Assembly: GCF_900116445.1 (NCBI RefSeq)
Contig: NZ_FPBH01000002.1
Span: 124,001-188,000, forward strand
Direction: 5' to 3'
DNA: 64,000 nt
DNA from: Paraburkholderia aspalathi
GTDB taxonomy: Bacteria; Pseudomonadota; Gammaproteobacteria; Burkholderiales; Burkholderiaceae
Under the pieces are notes generated by a model, which saw nothing but the letters and a program-made list of their open reading frames with translations, was not told the origin of the DNA and ran no database searches. The translations under genes and the position numbers were made by a program. The first letter of the stretch is position 1, and each line of letters opens with the position of its first letter. This document shows, piece after piece, positions 24,844 through 34,955 of the stretch.

Positions 24844-26076
24844 TCACTTAATGCCCCCCTCAGTGGCATACCGTCGACAATGCTCCAAATACCCCACAGC
24901 ATGACTACTAACCAACTCTAAAATACTTTTCCAAAGCCACCCCGGCGCATCGAGGGTTTTCGACCGATTCCTCCGCAACTCCGCAAGCCAGGCCGCGCGC
25001 TCAAGCGCATCCATTTGCCTCGCATGCGCCTTCCCCACCACCAACGCAAGAAAGCGCGCAGCTTTCATCGCCTCGTCCTGAGTCAACTGCTCAATCGTCA
25101 ACTTCATATCCTGCGGCAGCAGCTCCCGTATAACAACAGCGCGATCCGATAACCGCGCCGCCCGCATCCGCTCGCCCAGCGAGGGCGACAAATGCCGCGC
25201 CCCCTCCACCACCCGCTCGGCGTTATCCCGCGGCATGCGCACTCGGGGATAACGCGGCGCGGCTGCCTGCGCTGCTTCCTTGATGTCGATCAGGCACAGG
25301 TCGTCGCCATCCACCGCGGCGCCGTCGATGTCCAGCAACACCGCATACCGCAACCGCCCCAGCGAACTGCACCCCTTCACCCAGTACGCCGCGTCGAGCA
25401 CCTCGACATCGGCGTCGTCACCGCCGCCACGCAACACCGTCGCGAGCCGCGCCAGCGAACCCTTCTCGAACAGCGCCTCGATCTCGCGCCGCTCGCTCTT
25501 CGCCAGCGGCCAGAAGCGCGGGCCAAGTGGAATGGTCGGCTCGAGATCCTCAATCCGCTCTTCCGCCAGATGACGCCACGACCGGCGCACCGCCTCCTTC
25601 ATCACCACCCTCACCGCCTCCGGCTTCTCGGCATGAATATCGGCATCGCCGGCCGCCTCGTCGAAGGCGCGCTCGTAACCGTCCGCCAACGCTTCCATCA
25701 TGTGCACCGTAGTCAGTCCAGGCAGGTTCGAACCGCGCGCGGCCGTCGCCAGCGACAGCCCAAGGCGGATCAGGTCGTGCGCAGGATTGCCAATCACCGT
25801 CTGGTCAAGGTCGCGAATCAGGATCTCGACACGCCCTTCTGCATCGGCGACCGGTCCGAGATTGCCGGTGTGGCAATCGCCGCAGATCCAGATCGCCGGA
25901 CCTTCAGGCAAGGTGTGGCTCTCCATCCCGTCGAGCCATTCGTAGAACTTGCTCGTGTTGCCGCGCACATAGGCGTGCGCCGAACGCGCCATTCTGGCGT
26001 TACGGCGCGTGGTCAATATCGCCTGCCGTACGTCCGGCTTGGGCAGCTTGTTTCGTGTGATGTTTTTCCTTGCCAT
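24844..26076 (-). CDS. DUF2252 family protein with kinase-like motifs in permuted order
   Basis: 410 residues; the family has no firm function. Residues 66-72 (GDCHTGN) and 87-105 (IRDLDQ, then GNPAHDL) look like the catalytic loop and metal-binding Asp of aminoglycoside/choline kinases. A Gly-rich turn (KGCSSLGR, 234-241) and a candidate nucleotide-binding lysine (DIKEA, Lys266) come later, so the lobes would be in reversed order. No signal peptide or membrane helix. It converges on bcsC across the repeat pair and has no operon partner. Confidence 0.75.
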   Translation of the reverse strand: MARKNITRNKLPKPDVRQAILTTRRNARMARSAHAYVRGNTSKFYEWLDGMESHTLPEGPAIWICGDCHTGNLGPVADAEGRVEILIRDLDQTVIGNPAHDLIRLGLSLATAARGSNLPGLTTVHMMEALADGYERAFDEAAGDADIHAEKPEAVRVVMKEAVRRSWRHLAEERIEDLEPTIPLGPRFWPLAKSERREIEALFEKGSLARLATVLRGGGDDADVEVLDAAYWVKGCSSLGRLRYAVLLDIDGAAVDGDDLCLIDIKEAAQAAAPRYPRVRMPRDNAERVVEGARHLSPSLGERMRAARLSDRAVVIRELLPQDMKLTIEQLTQDEAMKAARFLALVVGKAHARQMDALERAAWLAELRRNRSKTLDAPGWLWKSILELVSSHAVGYLEHCRRYATEGGIK

Positions 26077-26520
26077 CGTGTGGTCCGCGTTTATAGAAGT
26101 TCGAATCCGGCATGGCGCTCAACCCCCACCATGCGCCCGTTGGCATAAGCGAAGAAGAGCGGGCAGCACGAAACACGCCTGATGCCCCAAGCGCACCATT
26201 CAGGCCGCACTAAAGCCTAGACATCCAGTCAAAAACCGGCGACACGTGCGCTTCTTTCCGGATCACGCGCACTGACTCGATCAACGCAGGTAAAAGTTGC
26301 GAGGCGGTTCGCGCCGATTGTTCGGCTAAACCCGCAGAGCCCCTTCTGTTATGTCATCAGGCGAGCGTTGTAGCCTACAATTATTGCTGCCGCGTGGCCG
26401 CTTCGCGCCCGCTGTGCACGGCAGAAGATTCATCCCGCCTCCTGCTGAACATTCACGCGCGCCATGAGCGCCGGCAGAGTGGGGACACATTCATTGACGT
26501 GACCTCTGTGGAGCGCAGCA
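26077..26520. other. Intergenic region upstream of DUF2252 gene and hybrid kinase
   Basis: About 440 bp between divergent genes; it must hold both promoters. TATAAA on the minus strand close to the DUF2252 start is the only promoter-like hexamer I see, without a matching -35. Open frames crossing it look spurious. Confidence 0.4.
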
Positions 26521-29205
26521 ATGCCATTCCCGGCACAAGACCATGGTTGCCCCGGCTGGAACGGGGAAATGGCGCGACGCATCAGCGAATTCGACTGGGC
26601 CGCCACCGACCTCGGTGCGATAGAAAACTGGCAGCGCAGTCTGACCGCCACCGTTCAGATGCTGCTAGCCTCGCCCGTCCCCCTCGTGCTTCTGTGGGGC
26701 AAACCCGGCTACATGATCTACAACGACGCCTACGCGATTTTCGCGGGAGGACGGCATCCGTATCTGCTCGGCTGTCCGGTCGAACACGGCTGGCCGGAAG
26801 TCGCCGATTTCAACCGTCACGTGATGACGACGTGTCTCGCTGGCGGCACCCTGTCGTATCGCGACAAGGAGCTCGTTCTGCTGCGCGACGGTAAGCCCGA
26901 AGAGGTCTGGATGGACCTTTACTACAGCCCCGTTGCCGACGACAGCGGCGCACCCGCGGGCGTCCTCGCGATGGTCGTCGAAACCACCACGCGTGTACTC
27001 ACCGAACGCTGGCGGCAACATGCCGAGGCCGAACTGCGCGAAACCAACGAACGGCTGCAACTCGCGCTCAATACCGGCGCGGTGCTCGGCACATGGGTGC
27101 TCGACGCGCGCACCGGCATCGTCACCGGTGACGAGCGTTTCGCGCGCACCTTTTCGTTTCCATTGGAAGAAGCCGCGAAAGGGCTTGAACGCAATGCAGC
27201 GACGCAAGTGATCCATCCCGACGACCAGCCGCTCAACGACCGCCTGACGGTCGAAGCGATACGCACCGGCCAGCCGTTTCGCGCCGAATACCGGATTCGC
27301 CGCCCCGATGGCGACTACATGTGGGTGCAGGCAAACGGCCAGTGCGAGTTCGACGAACAGGGGGAGCCGACGCGCTTTCCCGGCGTACTGATCGACATCC
27401 ACGAACGCAAGATCGCCGAACAATCGCTGCGTCAGTTGACCGAAACGCTCGAACAACGCGTCGCCGATGAAGTCGCGGCACGGGCGCTCGCCGAAGAACA
27501 GTTGCGCCAGGCCCAGAAGATGGAAGCGATCGGCAGCCTCACAGGCGGCGTCGCACACGACTTCAACAATGTGCTGCAAGTAATCAACGGCAACCTGCAG
27601 ATGCTCGCCGCCGACGCCGGTGAGAGTCCGGCCACGCTACGGCGGTTCTCCGCCGCGACGGATGCCGTCAAACGTGGCGCGAAACTGGCCGCGCATCTGC
27701 TCGCCTTCGCGCGCCGTCAGCCGCTCTCGCCTACCGTGCTCAATCCGTGCCGCCTGCTCACCGGCATGAGCGAGATGCTGCACCGCGCGCTCGGCGAGAC
27801 CGTCAAGATCGAAACGGTGTTGAGCGACGACCTGTGGAATGTGCAGGCCGATCGCAATCAACTCGAAAACGCCCTGCTCAATCTTGCGATCAATGCGCGC
27901 GACGCGATGCAGGCCGACGGCACACTCACCGTTCGCGCGACGAACCGCGTGCTGGATCATGCGTTTTGCCGCGGCAAGCCGGAACTCTCGCCAGGCGAGT
28001 ACGTGGAGTTCTCGGTGAACGACACGGGCACCGGCATGAAACCCGAAATCCTGGAGCACGTGTTCGAACCGTTCTTCACGACCAAGCCCGACGGCCACGG
28101 CACGGGCCTCGGCTTAAGCATGGTGTTCGGCTTCGTCAGGCAAAGCGGCGGCCATACGGTGATCGACAGTGAAGTGGGACGCGGCACGACCGTCTCGCTG
28201 TTTTTCCCGCGCTGCTGCGAGCCGGAAACAGTCGAAGCCGTCGATCAGACCTCGGCTCCGGTGGGCGGCGGCGAAACGATTCTGGTGGTCGAAGACGATG
28301 CGGATGTGCGCCTGACCGCCGTCGAAATGCTCGCGCAACTCGGCTATAAAGTTCTGACTGCATCGAGTGGCGACGCGGCGCTCGAATTCATCGACAGCGA
28401 CGTGCCGATCGATCTGCTGTTTACCGATGTCGTGATGCCCGGCCAGGTGAAAAGCGTGGAACTGGCGCAGCGTGCTGCGGCGCGCTCGCCCATGGTGCCG
28501 ACGCTCTTCACCTCGGGCTATACGCGCGACGAGATCGTCCATCACGGCAAGCTCGACGCCGGCATCACGTTGCTGTCCAAGCCTTATAGACGTGACGATC
28601 TCGCGCGCAAGGTGCGCAGCGTGTTGCGCGGCGCCGGCGTCGCCAGCGTGAGCGAGGGGCAGATTTCACCCTGCGTGCCGCGTACGGTCTACGATCCTGC
28701 CGGTGCAACTGAAGCGTCCAACCCGCGCGAAAGCCTGCACGCGCCTGCCCCTTCGGGTGAAAAACCGCTCGCCCACACCCCGGCGAATTCGCTAGCGGAT
28801 CGCCTGGCAAATCCGTCGTTGCACCAACCCGGCACGCCGGCTCGCGTGCTGCTGGTCGAAGACGACGCCGATTCGCGCGACGCACTCTGCGATCTGCTCG
28901 GCGCGCTGGGACTCGACTGCACCGCGGTCGGGAGCGCAGAAGAAGCGCTGCCGCTCGTGCCCGCACAACGTTTCGACGTGTTGTTCACGGACCTGACCTT
29001 GCCCGGCATGTCCGGCGACAACCTGGCGCGCGCGGTGCTGAGTCAGCAGCCGGACATCCGCGTGTTGCTGGTGTCGGGTTATGGCGAGAACGCCGATATC
29101 GGCGACACGATTCCCGGCGCTCGGCTGCTCGGCAAGCCGCTCGACATCTCGCAGTTGCGGCGCGAACTCGCGGAGTGGCTCGATCACACGGAGGCGGCTT
29201 CCTAG
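26521..29205 (+). CDS. PAS-containing hybrid histidine kinase with two receiver domains
   Basis: 894 residues, no transmembrane segment. Order: a PAS-like domain with the [15 protein letters not shown] opening common to soluble sensors (about 15-160), a second PAS/PAC (about 175-305), a short coiled coil, HisKA with phospho-acceptor His346 (GGVAHDFNN), HATPase_c ([21 protein letters not shown]), REC1 with Asp636 (FTDVVMPG) and REC2 with Asp824 (FTDLTLPG). The signal is unknown. REC1 lacks the usual GMDG after the aspartate (GQVKSVEL). DUF72 follows after 36 bp. An internal ATG at 26569 is an alternative start. Confidence 0.88.
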   Translation: MPFPAQDHGCPGWNGEMARRISEFDWAATDLGAIENWQRSLTATVQMLLASPVPLVLLWGKPGYMIYNDAYAIFAGGRHPYLLGCPVEHGWPEVADFNRHVMTTCLAGGTLSYRDKELVLLRDGKPEEVWMDLYYSPVADDSGAPAGVLAMVVETTTRVLTERWRQHAEAELRETNERLQLALNTGAVLGTWVLDARTGIVTGDERFARTFSFPLEEAAKGLERNAATQVIHPDDQPLNDRLTVEAIRTGQPFRAEYRIRRPDGDYMWVQANGQCEFDEQGEPTRFPGVLIDIHERKIAEQSLRQLTETLEQRVADEVAARALAEEQLRQAQKMEAIGSLTGGVAHDFNNVLQVINGNLQMLAADAGESPATLRRFSAATDAVKRGAKLAAHLLAFARRQPLSPTVLNPCRLLTGMSEMLHRALGETVKIETVLSDDLWNVQADRNQLENALLNLAINARDAMQADGTLTVRATNRVLDHAFCRGKPELSPGEYVEFSVNDTGTGMKPEILEHVFEPFFTTKPDGHGTGLGLSMVFGFVRQSGGHTVIDSEVGRGTTVSLFFPRCCEPETVEAVDQTSAPVGGGETILVVEDDADVRLTAVEMLAQLGYKVLTASSGDAALEFIDSDVPIDLLFTDVVMPGQVKSVELAQRAAARSPMVPTLFTSGYTRDEIVHHGKLDAGITLLSKPYRRDDLARKVRSVLRGAGVASVSEGQISPCVPRTVYDPAGATEASNPRESLHAPAPSGEKPLAHTPANSLADRLANPSLHQPGTPARVLLVEDDADSRDALCDLLGALGLDCTAVGSAEEALPLVPAQRFDVLFTDLTLPGMSGDNLARAVLSQQPDIRVLLVSGYGENADIGDTIPGARLLGKPLDISQLRRELAEWLDHTEAAS

Positions 29206-29241
29206 GCTCGCCTGTGCGCGGTAACCACCACTTTGACGCCG

Positions 29242-30162
29242 ATGGACATCCTCTGCGGCACCGCAGGCTGGACCGACAAAACGCTGATCGCCTGTAAGCG
29301 GTTTTATCCGCCCGGCAGCAGCAGCGCTGAAGCCCGGCTGCGCTTTTACGCATCGCAGTTTCCATTGGTCGAAGTCGATTCGGCCTACTACGCTATGCCG
29401 TCGGCAAGCAATGCGCAGTTGTGGACCGAGCGCACGCCGGAAGACTTCACGTTCAACTTCAAGGCGTTTCGGCTGTTTACCGGACATCAGACTTCGCCCG
29501 ACGTCCTGCCGAAAGACATTGCGATGGCGCTGCCGGAAGGCATCACGGGTCCGCGCAAGAAAAACGTCTACTACCGCGACATGCCTGCCGAGATCCTCGA
29601 TGAACTGTGGCGGCGCTATCTGGAAGCGCTGGAACCGTTGCGCGCGAGCGGGCGGCTCGGCGCGGTGCTGTTCCAGTTCGCGCCGTGGATCACGCGCGCG
29701 CCTGATGGTCTCGCGCTCGTGGAAGAATGCCGGGCGCGCATGGCGGGCTACATGATGGCCGCCGAGTTTCGCAATCAGTCCTGGTTCGACGATCAGCACG
29801 CGCCATGGACGCTCGATTTTCTGCGCGAACGCAGCCTCGTCCACGTGATCGTCGACGCACCGCCTGATGTGACGAACCGCGTGCACACCGTATGGGAAGC
29901 AACCCATCCTCAACTCGCGATGGTGCGTCTGCACGGCCGCAATACGCAGGCATGGAGCGCAACGGGCGCGGCAAGCGCGGCCGATCGCTTCGACTACGAC
30001 TACAGCGACGACGAGCTGACCGGACTGGCCCCCTCGATCCGCGCAATCGCGACGCGGGCCGGCCGTACCCACGTCATCTTCAATAACTGTTTCGAGGACC
30101 AGGGGCAGCGCAACGCGCGGACGCTAATGAGCATCCTGAGGGCGGACGCGAAGCCGCTATGA
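29242..30162 (+). CDS. DUF72 (YecE-like) protein
   Basis: 306 residues from ATG; an in-frame TTG three codons upstream is possible. The TIM-barrel-like DUF72 is recognised by ILCGTAGWTD at the N-terminus, YASQFPLVEVDSAYYAMPS, FNFKAFRLFTGH and the late VRLHGRN motif followed by YDYSDDEL. Function is not established for the family. It lies 36 bp after the hybrid kinase on the same strand, so co-transcription is likely. The C-terminal FNNCFEDQGQRNA segment is typical. Confidence 0.88.
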   Translation: MDILCGTAGWTDKTLIACKRFYPPGSSSAEARLRFYASQFPLVEVDSAYYAMPSASNAQLWTERTPEDFTFNFKAFRLFTGHQTSPDVLPKDIAMALPEGITGPRKKNVYYRDMPAEILDELWRRYLEALEPLRASGRLGAVLFQFAPWITRAPDGLALVEECRARMAGYMMAAEFRNQSWFDDQHAPWTLDFLRERSLVHVIVDAPPDVTNRVHTVWEATHPQLAMVRLHGRNTQAWSATGAASAADRFDYDYSDDELTGLAPSIRAIATRAGRTHVIFNNCFEDQGQRNARTLMSILRADAKPL

Positions 30163-30224
30163 GCCAGTCGTCGGTTCGACCAGGCATCGGGCAGCGCCGC
30201 GCTTCGCAGCTTGCCGGGAAAGCC

Positions 30225-31070
30225 TCAGTCCGCTTTTACCGTATCGAGAAACGCTCGGAGTTCGCGCTGCATGGTCGGTGCATCCAGAACGACACTTCCG
30301 CCATGTCCGGCGAATACGCCACTGAAGCTTTCGTGAACGAGCCGCTCGAGGGAGCGAAGCTGGGTGGGCCAGTCGTACCAGCAAAAGTCGCGAAAGGCAT
30401 GCAGAGCGCGCTTTTCGAAATCCCAACTCAGTGAGTCTCCGGAGAAAAGCGCGTGGTTGATGAGGAACATGACGCTTCCCTGCGTATGTCCCGCCACCGG
30501 AATGACCCGAACGCCCGGCAACATCTCATGCGCCAGATCACTTGTGATGACGTCGGTGACGAACGGTGCGCCATCGGCATCGTTTGCATGGATCCAGACG
30601 CGGGCGCCAAAACGCTTCGCATAGAGACCCGCGTCCGCGACATCGTCGCGGTGGGTCAATAGGATGTGATCCAATCCTCCGGCTTCCGCGATCCAGCGCT
30701 CGAGATGGCCGGACCAGCGCGGCCCGTCGATCATCAGACGCAGGCCCCCTGCAAGCGTGAAGTAGCTGTGAGCACCGTACGAAGAGCGGGCGTTATATCC
30801 GAGCCGCCACACGCCGGGCGCCAGGGCTTGCGGGAAGAGGCCTGTCGGCATCTTCAAACCTTTTGGCGCCCGAACGGCTGCCGCCGGACAGAGGAGCACG
30901 CCTCGCCACGCATCTTCTGTTTCCTGTTCACTGGCAGGCTGGTGAGCAAACGCCGAAGCACCGTTTCGCTCGATGAACAGATTGGGAGCGGCCGTTCGAA
31001 CCGCGCCGCAGTTGAAGCACGCCGCACTTACGTGCCAATGATCATCGACATCATCTTTGTCCTCCGCCAT
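30225..31070 (-). CDS. Ferredoxin-like domain fused to a divergent metallo-beta-lactamase fold
   Basis: 281 residues from ATG 31070 (GGAG 8 bp upstream). Residues about 10-70 resemble a small [4Fe-4S] ferredoxin, with CFNCGAV and a later LLCPAAAV, but only three of the usual four cysteines remain. The MBL domain follows. Its usual HxHxDH is replaced by HRDDVAD, while GHT, SGDSL and AGHGG persist. It is probably a redox-linked or diverged hydrolase; substrate unknown. It may share a transcript with the upstream GST gene (108 bp gap). Confidence 0.78.
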   Translation of the reverse strand: MAEDKDDVDDHWHVSAACFNCGAVRTAAPNLFIERNGASAFAHQPASEQETEDAWRGVLLCPAAAVRAPKGLKMPTGLFPQALAPGVWRLGYNARSSYGAHSYFTLAGGLRLMIDGPRWSGHLERWIAEAGGLDHILLTHRDDVADAGLYAKRFGARVWIHANDADGAPFVTDVITSDLAHEMLPGVRVIPVAGHTQGSVMFLINHALFSGDSLSWDFEKRALHAFRDFCWYDWPTQLRSLERLVHESFSGVFAGHGGSVVLDAPTMQRELRAFLDTVKAD

Positions 31071-31178
31071 AGCGCGCTCCTGGCTGATATTGGGCAGACG
31101 GTTCAAAGATAGCATCTTTGCCCGATTGAGAATTGCGGGGCGTTTAGTTGGCCCTCGCGATGACACGGCCGACCTTCA

Positions 31179-31844
31179 TCAGCCGGCCGGTTGCTGGCCA
31201 GTGAAAACCGCCAATTGCGCGGCGAAAGCACGTTTGTAGGCGGGCCGCGCTTCACCGCGGGCAACATAGGCGGAGAGGTTCGGATATTCGTCCAGCAGCC
31301 CCGATGCTTTCAACCTGAGTAGTACGGACACCATAAGCAGGTCGCCCGCGCTGAACGCACCATCGAGCCAGTCGGCGTTGCCAAGGCGATTGGAAAGCTC
31401 GCCCAGCCGGTCACGGATGCGATCCTTGACGAGCGGCAGGCGCTCGTCGTACCAGCTCTTGTCTCCCTCCAGGAATTTAGCGGTTTGGAGATCGAGGATC
31501 GGCGGCTCAACCGTGTTGAGCGCGGCAAACATCCATGTGATCGCGCGTGCGCGGGCATCCGCATCGTCAGGTAGCAGGCCTGCGTGGCGCTCGGCGATAT
31601 GAAACACGATCGCCCCCGACTCGAACAGGACCAGCGCGCCTTCTTCATAGGTCGGGATCTGCCCAAAAGGATGAAGCGCGCGATGCGCGGGTTCCTTCAT
31701 CGCATCGAATGAAACCAGACGCACCTCGTAGGGTTGGCCGACTTCTTCGAGCGCCCAGCGAACACGCGTGTCACGCGCCAGTCCCCTGCCGCAATCGGGC
31801 GAACGTTCAAAGGCGGTGATAACGGGGGTCAGTGGAAGGGGCAC
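31179..31844 (-). CDS. Glutathione S-transferase family protein
   Basis: 221 residues. The N-terminal thioredoxin-like domain has the VRWALEE segment, GQIPTYEEG with the cis-proline, and FESGAIVFHIAE (the E-S glutathione-binding pair) at about residues 74-86. The all-helical C-terminal domain contains FSAGDLLMVSVL (N-capping box region, Asp-Leu). Cytoplasmic conjugation or reduction of electrophiles is the family role; substrate unknown. The N-terminal segment SPDCGRGLARDTRVRW is longer than in many classes before the first helix. Confidence 0.85.
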   Translation of the reverse strand: MPLPLTPVITAFERSPDCGRGLARDTRVRWALEEVGQPYEVRLVSFDAMKEPAHRALHPFGQIPTYEEGALVLFESGAIVFHIAERHAGLLPDDADARARAITWMFAALNTVEPPILDLQTAKFLEGDKSWYDERLPLVKDRIRDRLGELSNRLGNADWLDGAFSAGDLLMVSVLLRLKASGLLDEYPNLSAYVARGEARPAYKRAFAAQLAVFTGQQPAG

Positions 31845-32101
31845 GATGGATTCTCCTTTGCCGGATGTCTCATTGCGTGCCGGATACGCAATTCCAGCGC
31901 TTACCTACTCGACGTTCGAGATCGGGCTGAATCGACATCGCTGAACTCATTTTATTAGACGACCCAATCATCCCGCTGCGTGGCTCGCCGCGAGCGGCAT
32001 CCTTTTTGCTACCCCAGAAGTACTGTCGAGAGAACGATATGCAGGCTGGCGCTACGTCCGCCACATAGGGCAACCGCCCGTTCAATCTGTGGGGAGGCGC
32101 T

Positions 32102-33130
32102 ATGCAGGGAAGCAAAGACACGGTACGTGCTGTAATTCTTGCCACGATGATGTCGCTATTGACAGCATGCGGCGGCGGTGGAGGCGGAGGCAGCTCGAGC
32201 AATGGCAGTGGCACAGCCACGCCGCCGGGCGGCGTCAAATTGCAAGTTGTCTCATTCGGCGACAGCCTGTCGGACGTCGGGACCTATGCGCCGCTCGCGA
32301 GCGCGGTGGGTGGCGGGCGTTTCACCACCAATCCGGGCCAGGTCTGGACCCAGAACGTCGCGCAATATTACGGCGGCACGCTCAGCGCCGCATTTACGAT
32401 CGACGTCACGCATAAGCTGAGTGCGCAAAACGGTCTCGGCTATGCCGAGGGCGGCTCCACCGTGGCGACGCCGGCCAACCAGAACGACTTTCTTACGAAC
32501 GTGATCGGCAATGTCGAAATGCCGGTCAATCAGCAGGTTTCGAGCTATCTGGCCACGCACGGGAGTTTCAATTCCGGTCAACTGGTTCTGGTTTGGGCCG
32601 GCGCGAACGACGTGCTTCGCGCCGGTTCGCTGCCGGCGGCGGCGCCGACGGTACAAACGGCGGCAACCACGCTCGCTCAGCTTGTCGGGCAGATCGTTCA
32701 GAACGGCGCCACGCATGTGGTGGTGATCAATGTTCCGAATGTCGGTCTGTCGCCCAAAGGCCTCGCCGCGGCCGACGGCGGGGCCAATCTGACCCAACTA
32801 TCGCAACTCTTCAACCAGGACCTGAACGCTGCCTTGCAGGCCGATGGCCTGCAAGGCAAGGTCATCCAGATCGATTCCTATACATGGGTAGACCAGATCA
32901 TTGCGAACTTTCAGGCTAATGGCTTCGTCGTGGCAAATACCGGTCAGGCCTGCGACCCCAAGAAAACGCCGGACGACACGGCATTGCTGTGCTCACCGGC
33001 GACCTATGTGACGGCCAATGCCGACCAGACGTACATGTTCGCCGACGATCTTCATCCGACGACGCATCTGCATGCGCTATTCGCCCAGTTCGTCGAACAG
33101 CAGATCGCCAGCAGCGGTCTGGGTCACTGA
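32102..33130 (+). CDS. GDSL/SGNH-family esterase, predicted lipoprotein
   Basis: 342 residues after a GGGGAGG ribosome site. A lipobox (LLTAC, Cys at about 21) is followed by a Gly/Ser-rich tether. Block I is FGDSLSDVG (nucleophile Ser), block III is AGANDVL, and block V DDLHPTTH supplies Asp and His of the triad. Family members hydrolyse lipid or acyl esters at the envelope. The gene stands alone with no obvious partners. Confidence 0.88.
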   Translation: MQGSKDTVRAVILATMMSLLTACGGGGGGGSSSNGSGTATPPGGVKLQVVSFGDSLSDVGTYAPLASAVGGGRFTTNPGQVWTQNVAQYYGGTLSAAFTIDVTHKLSAQNGLGYAEGGSTVATPANQNDFLTNVIGNVEMPVNQQVSSYLATHGSFNSGQLVLVWAGANDVLRAGSLPAAAPTVQTAATTLAQLVGQIVQNGATHVVVINVPNVGLSPKGLAAADGGANLTQLSQLFNQDLNAALQADGLQGKVIQIDSYTWVDQIIANFQANGFVVANTGQACDPKKTPDDTALLCSPATYVTANADQTYMFADDLHPTTHLHALFAQFVEQQIASSGLGH

Positions 33131-33352
33131 GCCTTCGGAACGATGACGACTTGCCGACATAAGGCTTTCCCGATAAATTCCGGCGACTTGCGCTTCGTCT
33201 GGCGTGTGATACGTTAGTGTTAGGGATGTTCGTGTATGTGCGCGGCACGAACGACCCCTGGTATGATGCCAATCGAGCGCCGGCCGGCGTTCGATTCGGC
33301 ACCACGTTTCGCCGCAGCGTTTGTCATTGCATTTCCAGCCACGAGAACCATC

Positions 33353-33619
33353 ATGCCCGCCCAACACGACGAAGTCCCCACTACCAGCACCACGCCGGGC
33401 AAGGCTAAGCGCAAGGATCTGTCCATGGTGGCGCGCAATCTTATGATGGTTGCGATCGGCGTCATCGTCTTCGCGATCGTTGCGACTGTCGTGCTCTACG
33501 GTCCGATTACTTACGGCGACGAGATTCCCAACTTCGGCATCATCCTCATGCTGACCGTGCCGGTCATTGCGGGCGTGGCCTTCCGGGTGGGACTGGATGC
33601 GTGGCTGGACCGGGAATGA
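33353..33619 (+). CDS. Small two-helix membrane protein, unknown
   Basis: 88 residues from ATG 33353 (MPAQHDEVPT). A charged N-terminus (KAKRKDL) is followed by two hydrophobic stretches at about 28-50 and 60-80 with GDEIPN between them, ending DAWLDRE. I do not recognise a function. It overlaps the 3' end of the convergent sensor kinase gene by 56 bp. An upstream ATG would lengthen it, but the added part looks non-coding. Confidence 0.6.
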   Translation: MPAQHDEVPTTSTTPGKAKRKDLSMVARNLMMVAIGVIVFAIVATVVLYGPITYGDEIPNFGIILMLTVPVIAGVAFRVGLDAWLDRE

Positions 33620-34955
33620 GTGGCAACACCACCCACACTTCCAACCCGCCGCCCTCGCGCGCATGAAACTGCAGGCTGCCGCCGTGCAGCCGCGCGATCC
33701 GCTCGACAATCGCCAGCCCCAGCCCGGTGCCGCCGCTATGCGCGCGAGCATTGCGGCCACGCTGAAATGGCGCTTTCAGTTGCTCCAACTCCTCCGCTGA
33801 AAGACCCTTTCCGCGATCGCCGACCGCAACATACACGGCTTCGCCTGTGGCCCAACTGCGCACGGAGAACCCGGTGCCGCCATAGACGATCGCGTTCTGC
33901 ATCAGGTTCATCAGAAGCCGCATCATGCTGATTGGCCGGTAGGCAATCGCAGGCAGAACCGCGAGCGACAGCTCAAACTCATGGCCCAGCCCGGCGAAAT
34001 CGCCGGCAAGCCGCTCGACCAATGCATTGAGATCGCCGGGCTCCGCCGCTTCACGCTCGCCACTGCCAGCGTAATCCATGAACTGCTGCAAGATCGTCTC
34101 GATCTGGTCCAGATATCCCTCGGCGGCGACCACGAAGCTGCTGTCGCTGCCGTCAGGCATCGCCATGGCCATCGAGAGCCGCAACTTGGTGAGCGGCGTG
34201 CGGATGTCGTGCGAGATGCCCGCCAGCATCAGCGCGCGCGTCGCCTCGGCCTGCTGCAGCGCATGCGTCATCTGATTGAACGCGCTGCTCACCGTGGCAA
34301 TCTCGATGGGACCGTCGGTCGACAACGGCGCGGGCGTTTCGCCGGCACTCACGCGACGCGCCGCCTGCGTCAACGCCTGGAGCGGCTGGTTGAGGTGGCG
34401 CTGGATCACGTAGCCGGTCAGCGCCGCCAGCGCGCCCAAACCGAGCGACAACAGAATCGCGGCGTCGAGTCCGTTGCCTTGCGCGTCCTCGGGAATCGGC
34501 AGCGCGATCCAGTACGGCGTGTGCGGCGCATCGGCCGGCGCATGCATGCGAATCCACAAGCGTTGACCGCCTTCGGACTGCCAGAGCGCGGGCATGTCGG
34601 CGGGCAGATGCTCGCGCAAGCTGTCGAGAAACACGTTGCGCTGATACGTGCGATAAGCGCGCATCAGACTGGGCGGTGGTTCAAGGGCGGCATCGGCGGG
34701 TAGTTGCGTGCGAGCATCGAGGCGTGCAGTCAATTGGGCGCGCGCACCCGGCGGCGTGGCTTGAAGCAGACTATCGAGCGTCGTCACGTAAGTGGCGAAC
34801 ACCGTGGCTGCCCGTTCGACGCGGGGCCGCTGTACATAGTGCAGCAACACCGCAAGCGCGCAGAGCTGGCTCAGCATCACCAGCACGATCAGCAAGAGGA
34901 TATTGCGCGCCAGCAGCGTTTTAGGCAGCGCCCTCTGCAGCCACGCGCGCGTCAT
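33564..34955 (-). CDS. Sensor histidine kinase of the efflux operon
   Basis: 463 residues from the ATG that overlaps the regulator stop by ATGA. Topology: helix at about 20-42, a periplasmic domain of about 120 residues, a second helix near 175-195, HAMP, HisKA with SHDIRTPLTKLRLS, and HATPase_c with NLMQNAIVYGG, GDRGKG and GGTGLGLAIV. EnvZ/RstB-like architecture. Last gene of the RND efflux operon, so it probably senses an envelope signal linked to pump substrates and phosphorylates the adjacent OmpR-type regulator. Confidence 0.9.
   Translation of the reverse strand: MTRAWLQRALPKTLLARNILLLIVLVMLSQLCALAVLLHYVQRPRVERAATVFATYVTTLDSLLQATPPGARAQLTARLDARTQLPADAALEPPPSLMRAYRTYQRNVFLDSLREHLPADMPALWQSEGGQRLWIRMHAPADAPHTPYWIALPIPEDAQGNGLDAAILLSLGLGALAALTGYVIQRHLNQPLQALTQAARRVSAGETPAPLSTDGPIEIATVSSAFNQMTHALQQAEATRALMLAGISHDIRTPLTKLRLSMAMAMPDGSDSSFVVAAEGYLDQIETILQQFMDYAGSGEREAAEPGDLNALVERLAGDFAGLGHEFELSLAVLPAIAYRPISMMRLLMNLMQNAIVYGGTGFSVRSWATGEAVYVAVGDRGKGLSAEELEQLKAPFQRGRNARAHSGGTGLGLAIVERIARLHGGSLQFHAREGGGLEVWVVLPLIPGPATHPVPPGRPRPQ

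Noticed and set aside
24236..24904. 222-codon open frame across repeat copies B and C
   Set aside because: It crosses two inverted repeats and the DUF2252 3' end; low-quality composition.
26394..26894. Open frame overlapping the hybrid kinase start
   Set aside because: Out of frame with the clear PAS domain and without a domain of its own.
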